Assembly (NCBI GenBank): GCA_037976565.1
Contig: CP137672.1
Span: forward strand, 20,298,335-20,362,334
Origin: Mesocentrotus franciscanus
Lineage: Eukaryota > Echinodermata > Echinoidea > Camarodonta > Strongylocentrotidae
Direction of reading: 5' to 3'
Length of the DNA stretch: 64,000 nt
Shown piece by piece: positions 33,649-44,816 of this stretch. Each line of letters begins with the position of its first letter. The first letter of the stretch is position 1. A program made the position numbers and the translations under genes. The notes under the pieces are model-generated. The model ran no database searches, was not told the origin of the DNA, and saw nothing but the letters and a program-made list of their open reading frames with translations.

Positions 33649-33828
33649 TCCTAAATATCATGAACAAAAAAACAACAACAAACTATATTGTCGCAACGGA
33701 TAGTCTAAAAGACCCCTACATAAGTTACAATAGCTTGTCTCGTTTTTAAATGCGAGCGAATATGATGTCACGCTTCATGCAGTACTCGATATAGCCCTTC
33801 CTCTTTGTTTAATGCTAATTGAAGTTAT

Positions 33829-34880
33829 ACCCCAGTCACAACGTCACACCGACTCAAGGCGGACTCCAGACCGTCCGGTTCGAGGTCATTGGGGTTCATT
33901 AATCTCTTTTCTAGTTCGGTCTATAGTCGGTCTGGTGTCTGTCTCATTGGTGTGACAGGGGTAAAAGTCACACCGCCCGGTTCGGGGTCATTGGGATTAA
34001 TTAATCTCATTTCTTGTTCGGTCTATTGTCGGTCTGGTGTCGGTGTCGTTGGTGCTTCATTTTGAAGGCAGAATGAGCGTTTTGAAACGCTCATCGTAAA
34101 CGCTCATCGTAAACGCAGTTCCACGGGGGTACTGTTTATGCTCCCTTCTCCAGACGAATTCGGGCTCTGTATCTGGATTCGCATGCTACGTTGACCCCGG
34201 GAAGGCAGGTCAAGTTTTGGCGCGCTTTTTCGAATATGCTTTGTAGGCACTGCATAGGCAGGAGCACTGTATAATCAAAGAGATACACATCAGATGACGA
34301 TCAACTCACGAAATGTAGTGTAGCAAATGCATGATGCAACGGGTTAAGCCTTCCGCGTGTTAGGCATCTTGCTAAATGATATGCTTTGTAGGCACTGCAC
34401 CGACGGAGGTCTAAGTCATACCGACTCAATATGGACTCCAGACCGACCGGTTCGTGGCCACTGGGAGTAATCTCATTTCTTGCCGGTCTGGTGTCGGTCT
34501 CGTTGGTGTGACAAGGGTATTACTTCAGTCACACCAATGAAACCGACACCAGACCGACCACAGACCGTTCAAATATTCCATAAACCCTAATGGTCAAATA
34601 TCCAGTCTGGAGTCGGTTTGGAGTTGGTTTGGTGGTGTGAGCTGGAGAGGTAGACATATATAAGTCACATCGCCTAACCGACTCAACACTGATTTCATAT
34701 CGACTCCAGACCGACTCCAGACCGACCGATTCTTGGCCATTGACGGTAATCCTGATAATGCCTCAGTCACATCGCAAAGCCGACTCCAGACCGACTCATT
34801 CCCGGCCAGTTGGTGCAAGTTAATTGATTGTGCGGTCCATTGTATGTCTGGTGTCAGTACAATCGGTGTGGCTGATGTAT
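33829..34880. repeat. Palindromic GTCACACCGACTC array (unit B), interrupted
   Basis: Same repeat halves as in unit A. An unrelated insert at about 34058-34400 splits it. The insert holds GAGCGTTTTGAAACGCTC-type palindromes and a direct repeat ATGCTTTGTAGGCACTGCA (34239 and 34381). Confidence 0.7.
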
Positions 34881-35148
34881 ATATTTCTAAACTCGTGATA
34901 TTCTGTATATATTATTTTAGTACTTTGTAAAATATGCAGAAGAACACAAAAATGACAGTTTGAAAATGAACTTATTTTTGAACTAAACTAAATAGTATTA
35001 AACAGTGGCGTATCTAGAACAGAGAAAAAAGGGAGTAGGACGTGTTGCATGGTGTCGAAGAAAACTATGGGTCTGGGGTGGTCTGGAGGCCGTCTCCTCT
35101 CTGAATATTTTCAAATTGAATTACAATCATCTTGTTTATGCAGCTTAA

Positions 35149-35653
35149 AGGGATAGTTGAGTTTTGGTATAGAGGGCGCTACACGAAATATTTTTTGGGG
35201 GAGATAATGAAAAACTGAGTGTCAAATTTGAAAGATCATCTTTGTTTGATCAAAATCGTTTCAGAGATGGCTGAAATATCCATAAAACCATTTCTAATAT
35301 TTGTGGGGCCCCACAAATATTCGATAATTTTGAACCAGCCGTTGAAAAAAAGAGATAGCGCCTTCTCCGTTTTATTCCAGCCAATGCCAACGTTGGCTTT
35401 TTCGTTTTGGTTATAATACGCAAAACCAGCCGGCCCGTGCATTTTTATTATTAATTAATTAATTAATTAATTAACGGTCATCGTATTTTTTTGAAAGTGG
35501 AGCTGAATTGGCATAATTGGATTTAATCTGAATTTCACACATTTTGGGGTCTTATCCTTAAAAGAGCACTAGAAATGTCATAAATAAGAATAAGAGCAAT
35601 CACCATGCACTTTGAAGGCATGTGCGGTCTTAAACAAGAACTCAACTGTCCCT
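35149..35653. mobile_element. 505-bp TTAA-flanked (piggyBac-type target) MITE
   Basis: Inverted ends AGGGATAGTTGAGTT and AACTCAACTGTCCCT between TTAA (35145-35148) and TTAA (35654-35657). No transposase. The TTAA duplication is characteristic of piggyBac-class transposition. Confidence 0.8.
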
Positions 35654-35657
35654 TTAA

Positions 35658-36182
35658 AGTGACTCGGTAACATTGTTGAAGGCTGATACAAAAACTGCGT
35701 AATTTTTGTATGAAAAGTTACTTAGTATATTCCTTCTACTGTACTAACCCTCTAACAAGCAAAAAATCCTGGAAAAATGCTCAAACCACGAAGATATTTA
35801 TGGTTTTCTTTGAAGGCGTCTCTGTGCGACACCCTCTAACAGTAAATTCTCCCAACCAATTTTTGAATTTTCCCAACCGTTTTTTCATGAAAATACGGCG
35901 TAAAACAGGCTTTTTAAAATCTTTCAACACTTAAATGTTTGGAATGGTATATAGAGCCAATTTATTGCTTTGTGACGTTTTACATTCACCTAAAATTAAA
36001 TTAAATTATAATAATATAGTTGGGAGAATTCAGAAATCGATCAGATCAGTTTTTTCAATCTTTATCATTAATAATGGTCTGTTTTCACTCAATTTTTCAG
36101 ACTATCTTTAAATTTACTTCTAGCATTGAAGTCACTACCTTAGCACCATTTTCTCTCATCTGAACACTGTTAAGTAGTCCCT
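35658..36182. mobile_element. 525-bp second TTAA-flanked MITE, abutting the first
   Basis: It lies between the shared TTAA at 35654-35657 and TTAA at 36183-36186. Left end AGTGACTCGGTAACATTG; right end reversed AGGGACTACTTAACAGTG, about 70% alike. The unit A and C sites (near 17462 and 47969) have CTGAAGTCTACG with no insertion. Confidence 0.7.
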
Positions 36183-36186
36183 TTAA

Positions 36187-37470
36187 GTTTACGCTTGGTA
36201 TTCATGTACATATACTTTGAAAAATTAAAAGTGATTTAAAATCTTTATTCACTTAATTTTGTACATAAAGTAGATTTGTTGGGTTTCAGCATCTGATAAT
36301 CAATTTCGATGTATCTATATTTCTTTCACTTTCGTTCATTCGATCATTCTAATCAAAGTTATGTTCACTATGTTTACCTGCCTAGATGCCACTTTGTGTT
36401 GTTGGTTATGTAAATCAATTCACTGTACCTTTTTTTTTTGTAGTCATCATATTGTCGATCACAGAACAGATATTGATTTATGATAAATGAGCGAGTATGT
36501 GCATATTGTTGTGTTAAGAACATATTTGAAAGCTTACTTGTAGCTACACTTTGCCTCCATTAGGCTACTGTTTTGAAGAGAATCAGGGGGAAACTTGTTT
36601 GAACTTTACATCAAAATTGATAAACTTGTATGGCTTATTTGTGCATAAGATTTCTTTTACAGATACATGTACATGTATGAATTTTCATGCAAGGACTTCA
36701 GGCTTCACTGTATACCTATGACAAAGGATATACCTGTTGGACACAATTTGTTTAGAATGTTTTCAGATTAGATTTAATCTCTAATTTGTTTTGCCCGATC
36801 ACATCATTTTTATGTTCTTAGTGTTTCCCGTAATTAAACTGTAAGGGTACTCTTTCACTTTAAAAATGCATGTTAAAACATGTTCTTGGATGATTTTTCT
36901 TTTCTCACATTCAAAGAAAGATTAATGGAACAAGAAATTCTTTTACGGGCATGTCGAAGTATTAAATAATAAGTTTTATGGCTTGGCACAGGAATGTTGC
37001 TATGAAGTTGAATACTTCAGTTAAATAGGCATTATTTGTAATACATATACATGTATTTAACTGTTGCTTTCGTTTTGAGTGTACTGCTTCCTATATATGT
37101 GTACATAAAAACCTGTGTATACTCTTATCATATTAAAATGTGATATGACAAACAAATCCCAATCTTTGCTGTGTATTCATTCATATAATTTTGATGTATT
37201 TTGTGGAGTGATTGTAGTAGAGGGGGGGGCAGTTTAGAGTCATGAAGTTGCTGAAAAATCCTGGTGAAAAAACACTAGCTTCCATAGGTGTTGTACATGT
37301 GACTTGGTCAAATGACAAGGCAAAGGCCACTCAAATACATTATACTGGCCCTGAGGCAGGACTCCCGAGTTGTATAAATATGTATAACTTCGTCTGGTAC
37401 GTCACATTTTCAAGAGAATGGCTGCGCCCATGTCATGCTAAAAGCATTTTTAATGCCTATTAAAAAGGAG
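36187..37470. other. AT-rich unit B tail, no gene seen
   Basis: Partly aligned with 17520-17900 and 48020-48660. A 73-codon frame at 37242-37463 has no recognisable domain. Confidence 0.5.
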
Positions 37471-37578
37471 CTAAAGCCAGGGTCATAATATCCAAAGTCC
37501 TTTGTAAGCGCATAAAGATGTTATATCATAATGTAATATGCCCTATACAAGAACGATATACATGTATTATTATTATCA
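37471..37578 (+). repeat. SINE tail (unit B)
   Basis: Orthologous to the end of 22893-23113: GGTCATAATATCCAAAGTCC, TTTGTAAGCGCATAAAG and an ATT tail. Confidence 0.75.
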
Positions 37579-37581
37579 TTA

Positions 37582-37969
37582 GGCCAAATAACAAAACTAA
37601 CGTTTCTCGTTCGGGCTTTTTTTTTTAAAGGAGGAGGCAGGGCGTTTTAGGGCCTACTATTTACTATTTTACAATTTTTTGCAATTTTTTTTCCAAGAAC
37701 GCTGCCATGCTAATTATAGCTGGCCAAGCCTATTTATTCACAGATATTGTGCTATGTGAGTATACTGATGCAATGTATGACAAAACAAATGATTTGTATT
37801 ACTTTAGAAGCGATTTACCGGTAAACAAAATGTATATCACAGGCTTTTTGTCTTGAAGGGGGCTTTTTTCCTTCTGAATAGTAAATAGTAAAAAAATAAT
37901 AAAAAAGGAGGCGGCGGCCAAAAAGGAGGCGGGCGGGGACGAGAAACACTTCATTTTTGTTATTTGGCC
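37582..37969. mobile_element. 388-bp TIR element with TTA duplication (Harbinger-like)
   Basis: The ends GGCCAAATAACAAA and TTTGTTATTTGGCC are inverted repeats that continue imperfectly through CGTTTCTCGTTCGGGC. TTA flanks both sides (37579-37581 and 37970-37972). The element lies inside the SINE tail region shared by the units and is missing in A and C. A three-base TTA/TAA duplication fits PIF/Harbinger MITEs. Confidence 0.75.
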
Positions 37970-39971
37970 TTATTGTTTGTTCTATGCTAGTTTGTTCCTA
38001 TTCATCACCGTCTCGTTTTGTGTACATACAGCCATAGTGACAGAGTGCACCTATTTTATTTCATTAAATTGTATTGACATTGAAACTTGTTTATTGTTAT
38101 AATATTAGTGTTTGATAATCTGAGTGTTTGCTGACCTTTATGACAGTGACATGTACCTTGTTAGATAAAGATATTTAATATAATTTTTTTTTTTTTTTTT
38201 TGGGGGGCTGTTCAGACACTTGTTTGGAGTGTTATACGTCTAGCCTGTCGAGAAAATCGACCTTTGTAACAAGTTGAGTGGTGGATTAATTAAAGTACGA
38301 AAGAAAGATGGAAATACAAAAATTAAATATTCTGAGAAACAAGTCGATGAGATTGTGAAAGAAATTAGACCATAAAACATTTTAAAAAGTTGTCAATGTT
38401 TGAAACTGAGATAACGAGATGTATATTGTGTTGATCTCAAAATGGCGGATTGGTCAATGAAACGTATATCGGGGTATATCTCTCAACACCAAAATGAATT
38501 TCAATTTCTTTCCTTGAAGCTGTACATGAGATTGTTTATGGGTGTTATATTATTGGTTTCGATTATTGTGTAATAAGTTGGCAATAACATGTCTTCTACT
38601 AAAATCACTATAATCGCTTTTTATTTTTTTTCTCTTGCTTTTTCGATCCTACGATTCACTGTACAAACCAAACAGGTTCATTTTTGTTTTGCTGTATTGC
38701 TAAATAATAGTACTCTTCAATTAAAAAAAAAAGGTTATAAAAACTTACATGTACATGTATACGTTACAACTAAAGAATATATCCTGCTTAGCTATTAAAT
38801 AAAAACATATATTTAAAGTCGTTTGCATGTCAGAACGAACGACAGAGTTTCATAACATTGCATCAACATGACATTACTTCTCCTATATGAAAATATCATA
38901 ATAACATGATCTCAAATTTGATAGAATCATGACTTCAGTATTTTTTAAAATCGAATTTCGTTCAAATTGTTACCATTCATTTTCTCTTTTAATCTGCTTT
39001 CCTCCAGAGAAACCTGCCAGTAAAGTTGAAAAAGCACCCTTTAACGAATCTTCGGGAAACTCCCCTCTAAAACCCAATACTGTAATTATTCCTCCATTTT
39101 ATTGTATGTTTGTTAGGCTAATATATCATTTCAAGTTGTAATTGGTTACAAAGGTGCACCTAAATTGTCGATAACAAGCAAAGTGTTATATAAAACATAC
39201 TTATTATTGAGTAATAATTATGACACAATACTTAGATCACACTTTATAGGTCAGTTAAATCAGGGATTGTAAAGAAAGGACACTTATCTTATCTATAGAG
39301 ACTTTTTTTTAAACATTGTTTCTCATATAGTTATTAAGAACATGTACCAATATAACTTGTATATACACAGACAGGATTACTGGTTAAAAAAAAACCTGTT
39401 ATTTTCACCCAAATCGGTATTGAGCATACTGCATTGCTACTACTTTTCTGCCATATTGTAATAGTATGGAGGATTTTAGAGTTCCTATATATTCGAGCAA
39501 AACGGGCAGGGATGTGCCCGAATATCGTCCAATTCAGGCAGCAAGGTGTCATTTTTTAGGATGGTTGATTCTCGGGCAAGAGGCGTATCAGCTCCCTTGG
39601 CAAAATGGGTCCATGGGCTTATGGATATACATTCAGTCTTATGTGATTGGTTGATTTGACGGTCTTGTGGGAGTGGCTTTAAAGCCAAGGAAATAATGTC
39701 ACGTGATAATTTTAGTGCACCCACAGGTCTAGCCGATTTCAGTTATTATTCACAATTCTTCTCTTTTTCATCGCGACACCATGCTAATGTCAGCTTGAGA
39801 GAGTCAGCGTTGTTTTCCTAACTTTGAAACTCCTGTCGGCGGAAAGGGTAAGTTTTGTTTTAAAAGATATTTTGTATATTTGAATTTCATCATTAGTTTG
39901 TCAATATTTCAGCGTTACATGGTTTGATGGTCTAGTCCCAGAGCAGAGGTACCGTTACTGGGTGGTCCCAA
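37970..39971. other. Unit B tail and B/C junction, no gene seen
   Basis: Aligns with 23110-24370 and 25640-26940 (unit A into B), with private insertions absent. Short T-rich and A-rich runs only. Confidence 0.5.
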
Positions 39972-40333
39972 CAGTGGCGGATCAGGGGCCGGGCCCCCCC
40001 TAGCAAAAAAAAACAGGTAAAAACACCCTTTTTTGAAAAAAGAAGATTGGCCCCTCCTGGCGCCCAAGGGGTGGCAGTGGAAAAAAATCACCCTTCCCGG
40101 AGAGGAATTTTTTGGTGCCCCCAAAAAAAAAAAAAAATTGTGCTCACTACCCCTGGCGCCCAAGGGGGAGGTGGAGAAAAATTACCCTTCCCGGAGGGGA
40201 AATTTTTCGGGTGCCAATTTTTTTTGCCCACTACCCCACTGAGCGAAAAATCGACGGCACGATTTTCAAATTTTCGCACGAAGTGGGCCTCTTTTTAGGC
40301 CCCCTCCCTTGCCGGCGGCTGGATCCGCCTCTG
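39972..40333 (+). mobile_element. 362-bp element with 8-bp target duplication (hAT-type MITE)
   Basis: Starts CAGTGGCGGATCAGG and ends CGGCTGGATCCGCCTCTG. GGTCCCAA is duplicated at 39964-39971 and 40334-40341. Several overlapping frames occur because the interior is A-run/GC-rich, but none is a gene. The CAGNGGCGGATC termini with an 8-bp duplication fit the hAT superfamily. Confidence 0.85.
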
Positions 40334-40341
40334 GGTCCCAA

Positions 40342-42049
40342 GTGGATGAAGTAATGCCCCTTTTTTGAGGAATTTATTCTCCATAACCAAGTCCTTCGGA
40401 TGGGACTCAAAGTCATATGTCCCCCAAGGCGCTTAGCTACAAACGTAAATTCTGATCAGTCGGGTGAAAATAAATCATCAATTAACAATCACTTTTACTG
40501 GGTGTTTGCTTTATTTTTATGACGTCAAGTTTGAATTAATGGGTGCTTCGTCAAATGCTCCGCGGGCTTCATTTTTTGTCTTAGACAGGGTAAAGATTAA
40601 GTTTGCAATTGGGGTTACGTGAGGATTAGCGTTATATTGGGGTTGCATTTGCGTTTAGGTCAAGTTTAGAGTTAGATTTGTGGTTGCAATATGTTTATGT
40701 CTGGTTTAGCGTTAGAGTTGAAAGTTAGAATTCTGTTAAGACCACAGAGCATTATGCGGCCAAAGCATATATATTTCAGAACACCAAAATGAGCTTGAGA
40801 GTTTTGATTATTTCTTTCTGTTCACTTTTCTAGAGTGGTTAGACGAAACGCTTCCTTGTTGGTATTGAACGTTTTAGGATGAGGTGCAGATCTTTGTCAG
40901 TGCATGCGATTCTGGTGAGTTGCATTTAACCTCTTCTTTCAAATGTCATGTATACACGGTGTCTCAGAAAATTGCATCGAGTTTAAACATATCTAAGAGA
41001 AGACTTACTGAATCAAGTTCAATAAACGTTCGTATTTTCTGCCATTGGAATATCATCTAGAATTGATTTGAAGTTATGCTGATTTCTTCGAAAATTCTGT
41101 TGAATGGTGGGTCGTAAAAAGAAATGATGACACCACATCAAATAAACTTGTACAGCGTTTTGTGTATTATATTTTACTCTTGAATATTGAAATTAGTTTT
41201 TGTGATATATATATTTCTGTCATAGGGTTTCCCGGCCAATTCCACAACATCAACACCAATCTAATTTATTTTGCGTGCATTCAATCAAATAAAATCTACC
41301 CCGACCTTGCTATTCGATAGCTCGAATGTTTTATCTGTGCATTCAAATTCGCATTTTCGTCAGTCAAATTAACATGTTTCTCATTCAAATTCGTGTATTA
41401 TGAACGCTCTTCGTTGAGAGTTCATTCAATTTACCATGACATGATCACGGGATCACATAATACTGACGTTCGTACGTTCAAATTCATTTTATTTAAGCAT
41501 CCAACTTAGCACTTCGTTCATTCAAATTAGCAAAATTATCTTATGGTTCTTGTTTTAACTAATCATCACGTATTACATGTGTGTTTATTTTCCTTCACAG
41601 TGTGTCTTTCAACCTTGATACACATATAGTGATGTCTTCAAGGAACAAATACCTGAAAATATCTCTTATTATATGCCTTTTTTATGAAACAATTATCTGT
41701 CGTACACCAACTAAAATATACAGTCGTGTTAAAAAAGAGGTGCTGCGTATTAAGGAGGTGCACTTGTCGTGCTCAATTTTAGCACCTAAATAAAGTGCCA
41801 TTTCTGCAAAAACTTGTGCGGTGCGGAAGAAAAGTGTGCTAAAAACAAGTGCTAAGCCATGGGAATCAATGAGGCCAATTAGCATCTGAAGAGCTATGAC
41901 AATTTTGCATATAATTTTCATATTGGTTTTTAGGTTTTTGTACGCCTTTTTAAAAGGTTTTTGTCTACTTTAAGTACATTAAATAATCTATTGTCTCAGT
42001 CAGCCTCTCACATATAGAAACAGCGTCTCATACAGTTACCCCCATTCAC
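40342..42049. other. Start of unit C, no gene seen
   Basis: Aligned with 1-740, 1293-2035, 8404-8591 and 10456-10587. It preserves the uninterrupted sites used to define the unit A elements (near 40980, 41728 and 41916). Confidence 0.6.
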
Positions 42050-42757
42050 TTTTTCAAGTATCCCAAAAGTGCCCCTTTTCACATAGGAAAAATACCCCCT
42101 TTTAATTCTGATAAGTACCCCTTTTCCTTTGTAATAAGTGCCCCCTTTTATCTTGACACGTGCCCCTTTTTTCGTTCTCATAAGTGCCCTTTTCCTTTCT
42201 GATTTATACCCCTTTTATTTTTTTTAATATGAGCACTTTCCCCTTCTCATAAATGTCTCCTTCTCATACCTCTGTTAAATGTCTCTATTTAAATCTGATA
42301 GGTGACCATTTTCATTTGTATTAATTGCCCCTATTCATTTCAGGTGTGTCCCTCTTACCACCTCTTTTATTAACTGCCCAATCACCTCTTCTAATTGCCT
42401 CTTTTCAAATCTGGGAGGTGCCCTTTTTACTTTGACAAGTGCCTATTTTTCTTGGTATGCCCTCTTTTCATTCTTATACGTGCCTCTTTTCATATCTAGT
42501 GAGTGACTCTATCCAAATTTGAGAGGATCCCCCCTTTGACTTTGTAATAAGTGCCCCTTTTCCATTCTCATAAGTGACTATTTTCATCTCTGGTGAGTGC
42601 CCCTTCTCAGGTCCGAGAAGTGCCCAATTTTCACCTCTGGTAATTGCACTTTTTACTTTGAGACGTTCTCCTTTTATTTTCTAGTCATTGTCCGTTTTTT
42701 CCTTTGCAAAATGCCCCCTTTTCCTTTCATCATACAATGTGCCCCTAGTTTAAAGCG
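42050..42757. repeat. GTGCCCC minisatellite upstream of TRIM C
   Basis: Same degenerate unit as 10588-11310, with the same boundary CTTTTTCAAGTATCCCAAAA on the left. Confidence 0.8.
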
Positions 42758-43325
42758 ACTAAGAGCAACCTTTTCTTTAATTTTCTCCAAAGCTCTTTCG
42801 CTACGCTCACTCGCATTGACAGTTGATTCAATTATTTTTCTTATTAAAGGTCTTTTCAGTCTTTCATGATAGAACGTGACATCAGGTCTTTTTTAATACC
42901 TCTTTATAAGATCTAATTTTTCGCACTGCGATCTCACAAATCTTCAAAATTCGCTCGCTCGCTCGCAAGTAAATATTCAGATCATCACACCCAACTGCAA
43001 AGTATGATGCTTAATCAGTATCTTGGACCATGTAAAGAGAGAAACAAATATTGAAATCATGTCAAAAAGTGGTGCATATGCGCTTTTCCAGAATGTGCCC
43101 TTTTGTTGTGGTGCCCCCCTCCCCCCAAAAAAATCGAAGACGATCCGCGGCCCCTGCCCGTAAGCGTTGTTAATAGAATTCCAAGTGCTAAAAAGAGCAC
43201 TTAAGTTTTTAAAGTGTACAATGACGAATATACAGCGTGGATCTATTCAAATCCGCTTAGAATTATAAATTTAGATTAAATTGTGAGTATAGAATTAAAG
43301 GATATGTGCATGGGAGGGGGCAGAT

Positions 43326-43689
43326 CAAGGGCGTCAATCGAGGGGGGACAGGGGGGTCAGGATACCCCACGATTTTTCCTAGGGAGGGGACATCATATCA
43401 AATGTCCCCCATGTTTTGTCAGAAAAGGGGACGACCCATTTTGCCCCCATTTAAAATTTTTGAATTTTTTTTTTAATGCTCACTACCCCCCCTCCCGCTT
43501 ATTCACCAGCTTGCTGATTTACCGCTAAATATTTTCTCACGAATTGGACAAAAAAAAAGTAGTGCTCACTACCCCCGCGCTTATTCACCGGCTGGCTGAT
43601 TCGCCGCTAAATATTCACGTTGCCGCCGGCTGGATCCGCCCCTGTGTAATTGTGTCTCCCCCATGCTCAAGCTCGTATCGACGCCCTTG
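43326..43689. mobile_element. 364-bp element with 8-bp target duplication
   Basis: Inverted ends CAAGGGCGTCAATCGA and TATCGACGCCCTTG. GGGCAGAT is duplicated at 43318-43325 and 43690-43697. Inside is a piece ending GCCGGCTGGATCCGCCCCTG, the terminus of the other hAT-type family, so one element appears to contain a relic of another. Unit A reads through at about 11885. Confidence 0.85.
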
Positions 43690-43697
43690 GGGCAGAT

Positions 43698-44816
43698 TAA
43701 AGTTTATCAGTTGAAATAAGTTTCTTTCGTTGCTAATAGTTGCCCCCTAAAGTTCATAACGAAGAAAATATATACCCTCCAATTTAAATGCATGAGCGAT
43801 ATGAGCGACCATACATGGTCATCAAGTAGCCTATTGGGTTAAAAGCGCGTCCGATGTGGGCAATGAAAAAAAAAATCCTTACATTTTCATGGAATTTTCA
43901 GAGGAAAAAGTACATATACAACATTTATGTTAATTTGAAAGATCATGTTATGAAATTAAATGCTCGAGATCACCTTCCCGTGAGTGCCGGTGAATTTGAA
44001 TAAATGTTAAACATGCTGTAAACGTAATGAACTTGAATGTCCGATACGCTAAATTGAAGGGCCGAAGTGTAATTTTTAAGGACACCCTCCGACGAAAATG
44101 ATGTTTGCCCTAAATAGGCCGGTCTACCAACATATTTAAATTTTAAGTATACTTTTTAAGCAAAGGATGTTCTTGACAACCCAAAAGCTTGACATAGGCT
44201 TGTCCGATATAGCAACAAGTAATGTATGCAGACTGGATTCCAAGTATACATTCATTGATACCAGGTTAATGGAATAACTCGTCACTAGGTCCCCAGGAAA
44301 TCCATACATTTGCTTATGTTAGTAAACCGGGTTATTTAATGCACGTTTTATCACATTGACTGAAAAGACTTCTAAATTGGCCTGGAAAACCTATATTTTT
44401 CCATGGTTTGTCTATTTGACATCATACTTGTTTTCTCTCTCTTTTAGTGAGGGATCTGACGCATGCAACCACCCGTTTCTACGAGCAGTGTTTAACTTCA
44501 GTCTTTAACTCGTCGCTCCTCAGCAACTCCCAGTTGTAACTAGATATCAGATAGACGATATTGTAGAGGTTGATGTTAGAACATTGATGGCGTGAATTCT
44601 CAACCAAACCCATTCCCTCCTCAAATCGTATTTTTATTGTATAATTTACATTGCCAGATCATTTGATGTATAGCATACTTTTTTAAAAAGAGATAATGAA
44701 GTGAAGTGAAATTTCTGTTTTAATATTTTGTGAACTTCTTTCTTTACATGTAACATGATAAAGACACGATTGTTTGGCAGATTTATATTTGTCTCGTGTT
44801 TTAATATTGTACAGTA
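43698..44816. other. Conserved upstream block of TRIM C
   Basis: Aligned with 11890-13277 with a deletion of about 350 bp around 43810. It keeps the CTCTCTTTTAG acceptor-like site (about 44447) and TTGTACAG before the ATG. Confidence 0.4.

Larger units (their letters stand above)
26980..40352. repeat. Tandem segmental duplication, unit B
   Basis: Second unit, aligned with unit A from base 1 and with unit C from 40353. It has the same block order: GGTTTAG-type repeats, GTGCCCC minisatellite, TRIM gene, minus-strand SINE, GTCACACC palindrome array, AT-rich tail. Unit B lacks the GATG minisatellite found in A and C. It has private insertions at 29892-30282, 35149-36182 and 37582-37969. Confidence 0.85.

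Noticed and set aside
37242..37463. 73-codon frame near the end of unit B
   Set aside because: No domain, and the aligned unit C sequence near 58940 does not keep the frame.
40033..40354. Several overlapping frames on both strands
   Set aside because: They lie in a GC-rich and A-run MITE; all are incidental.
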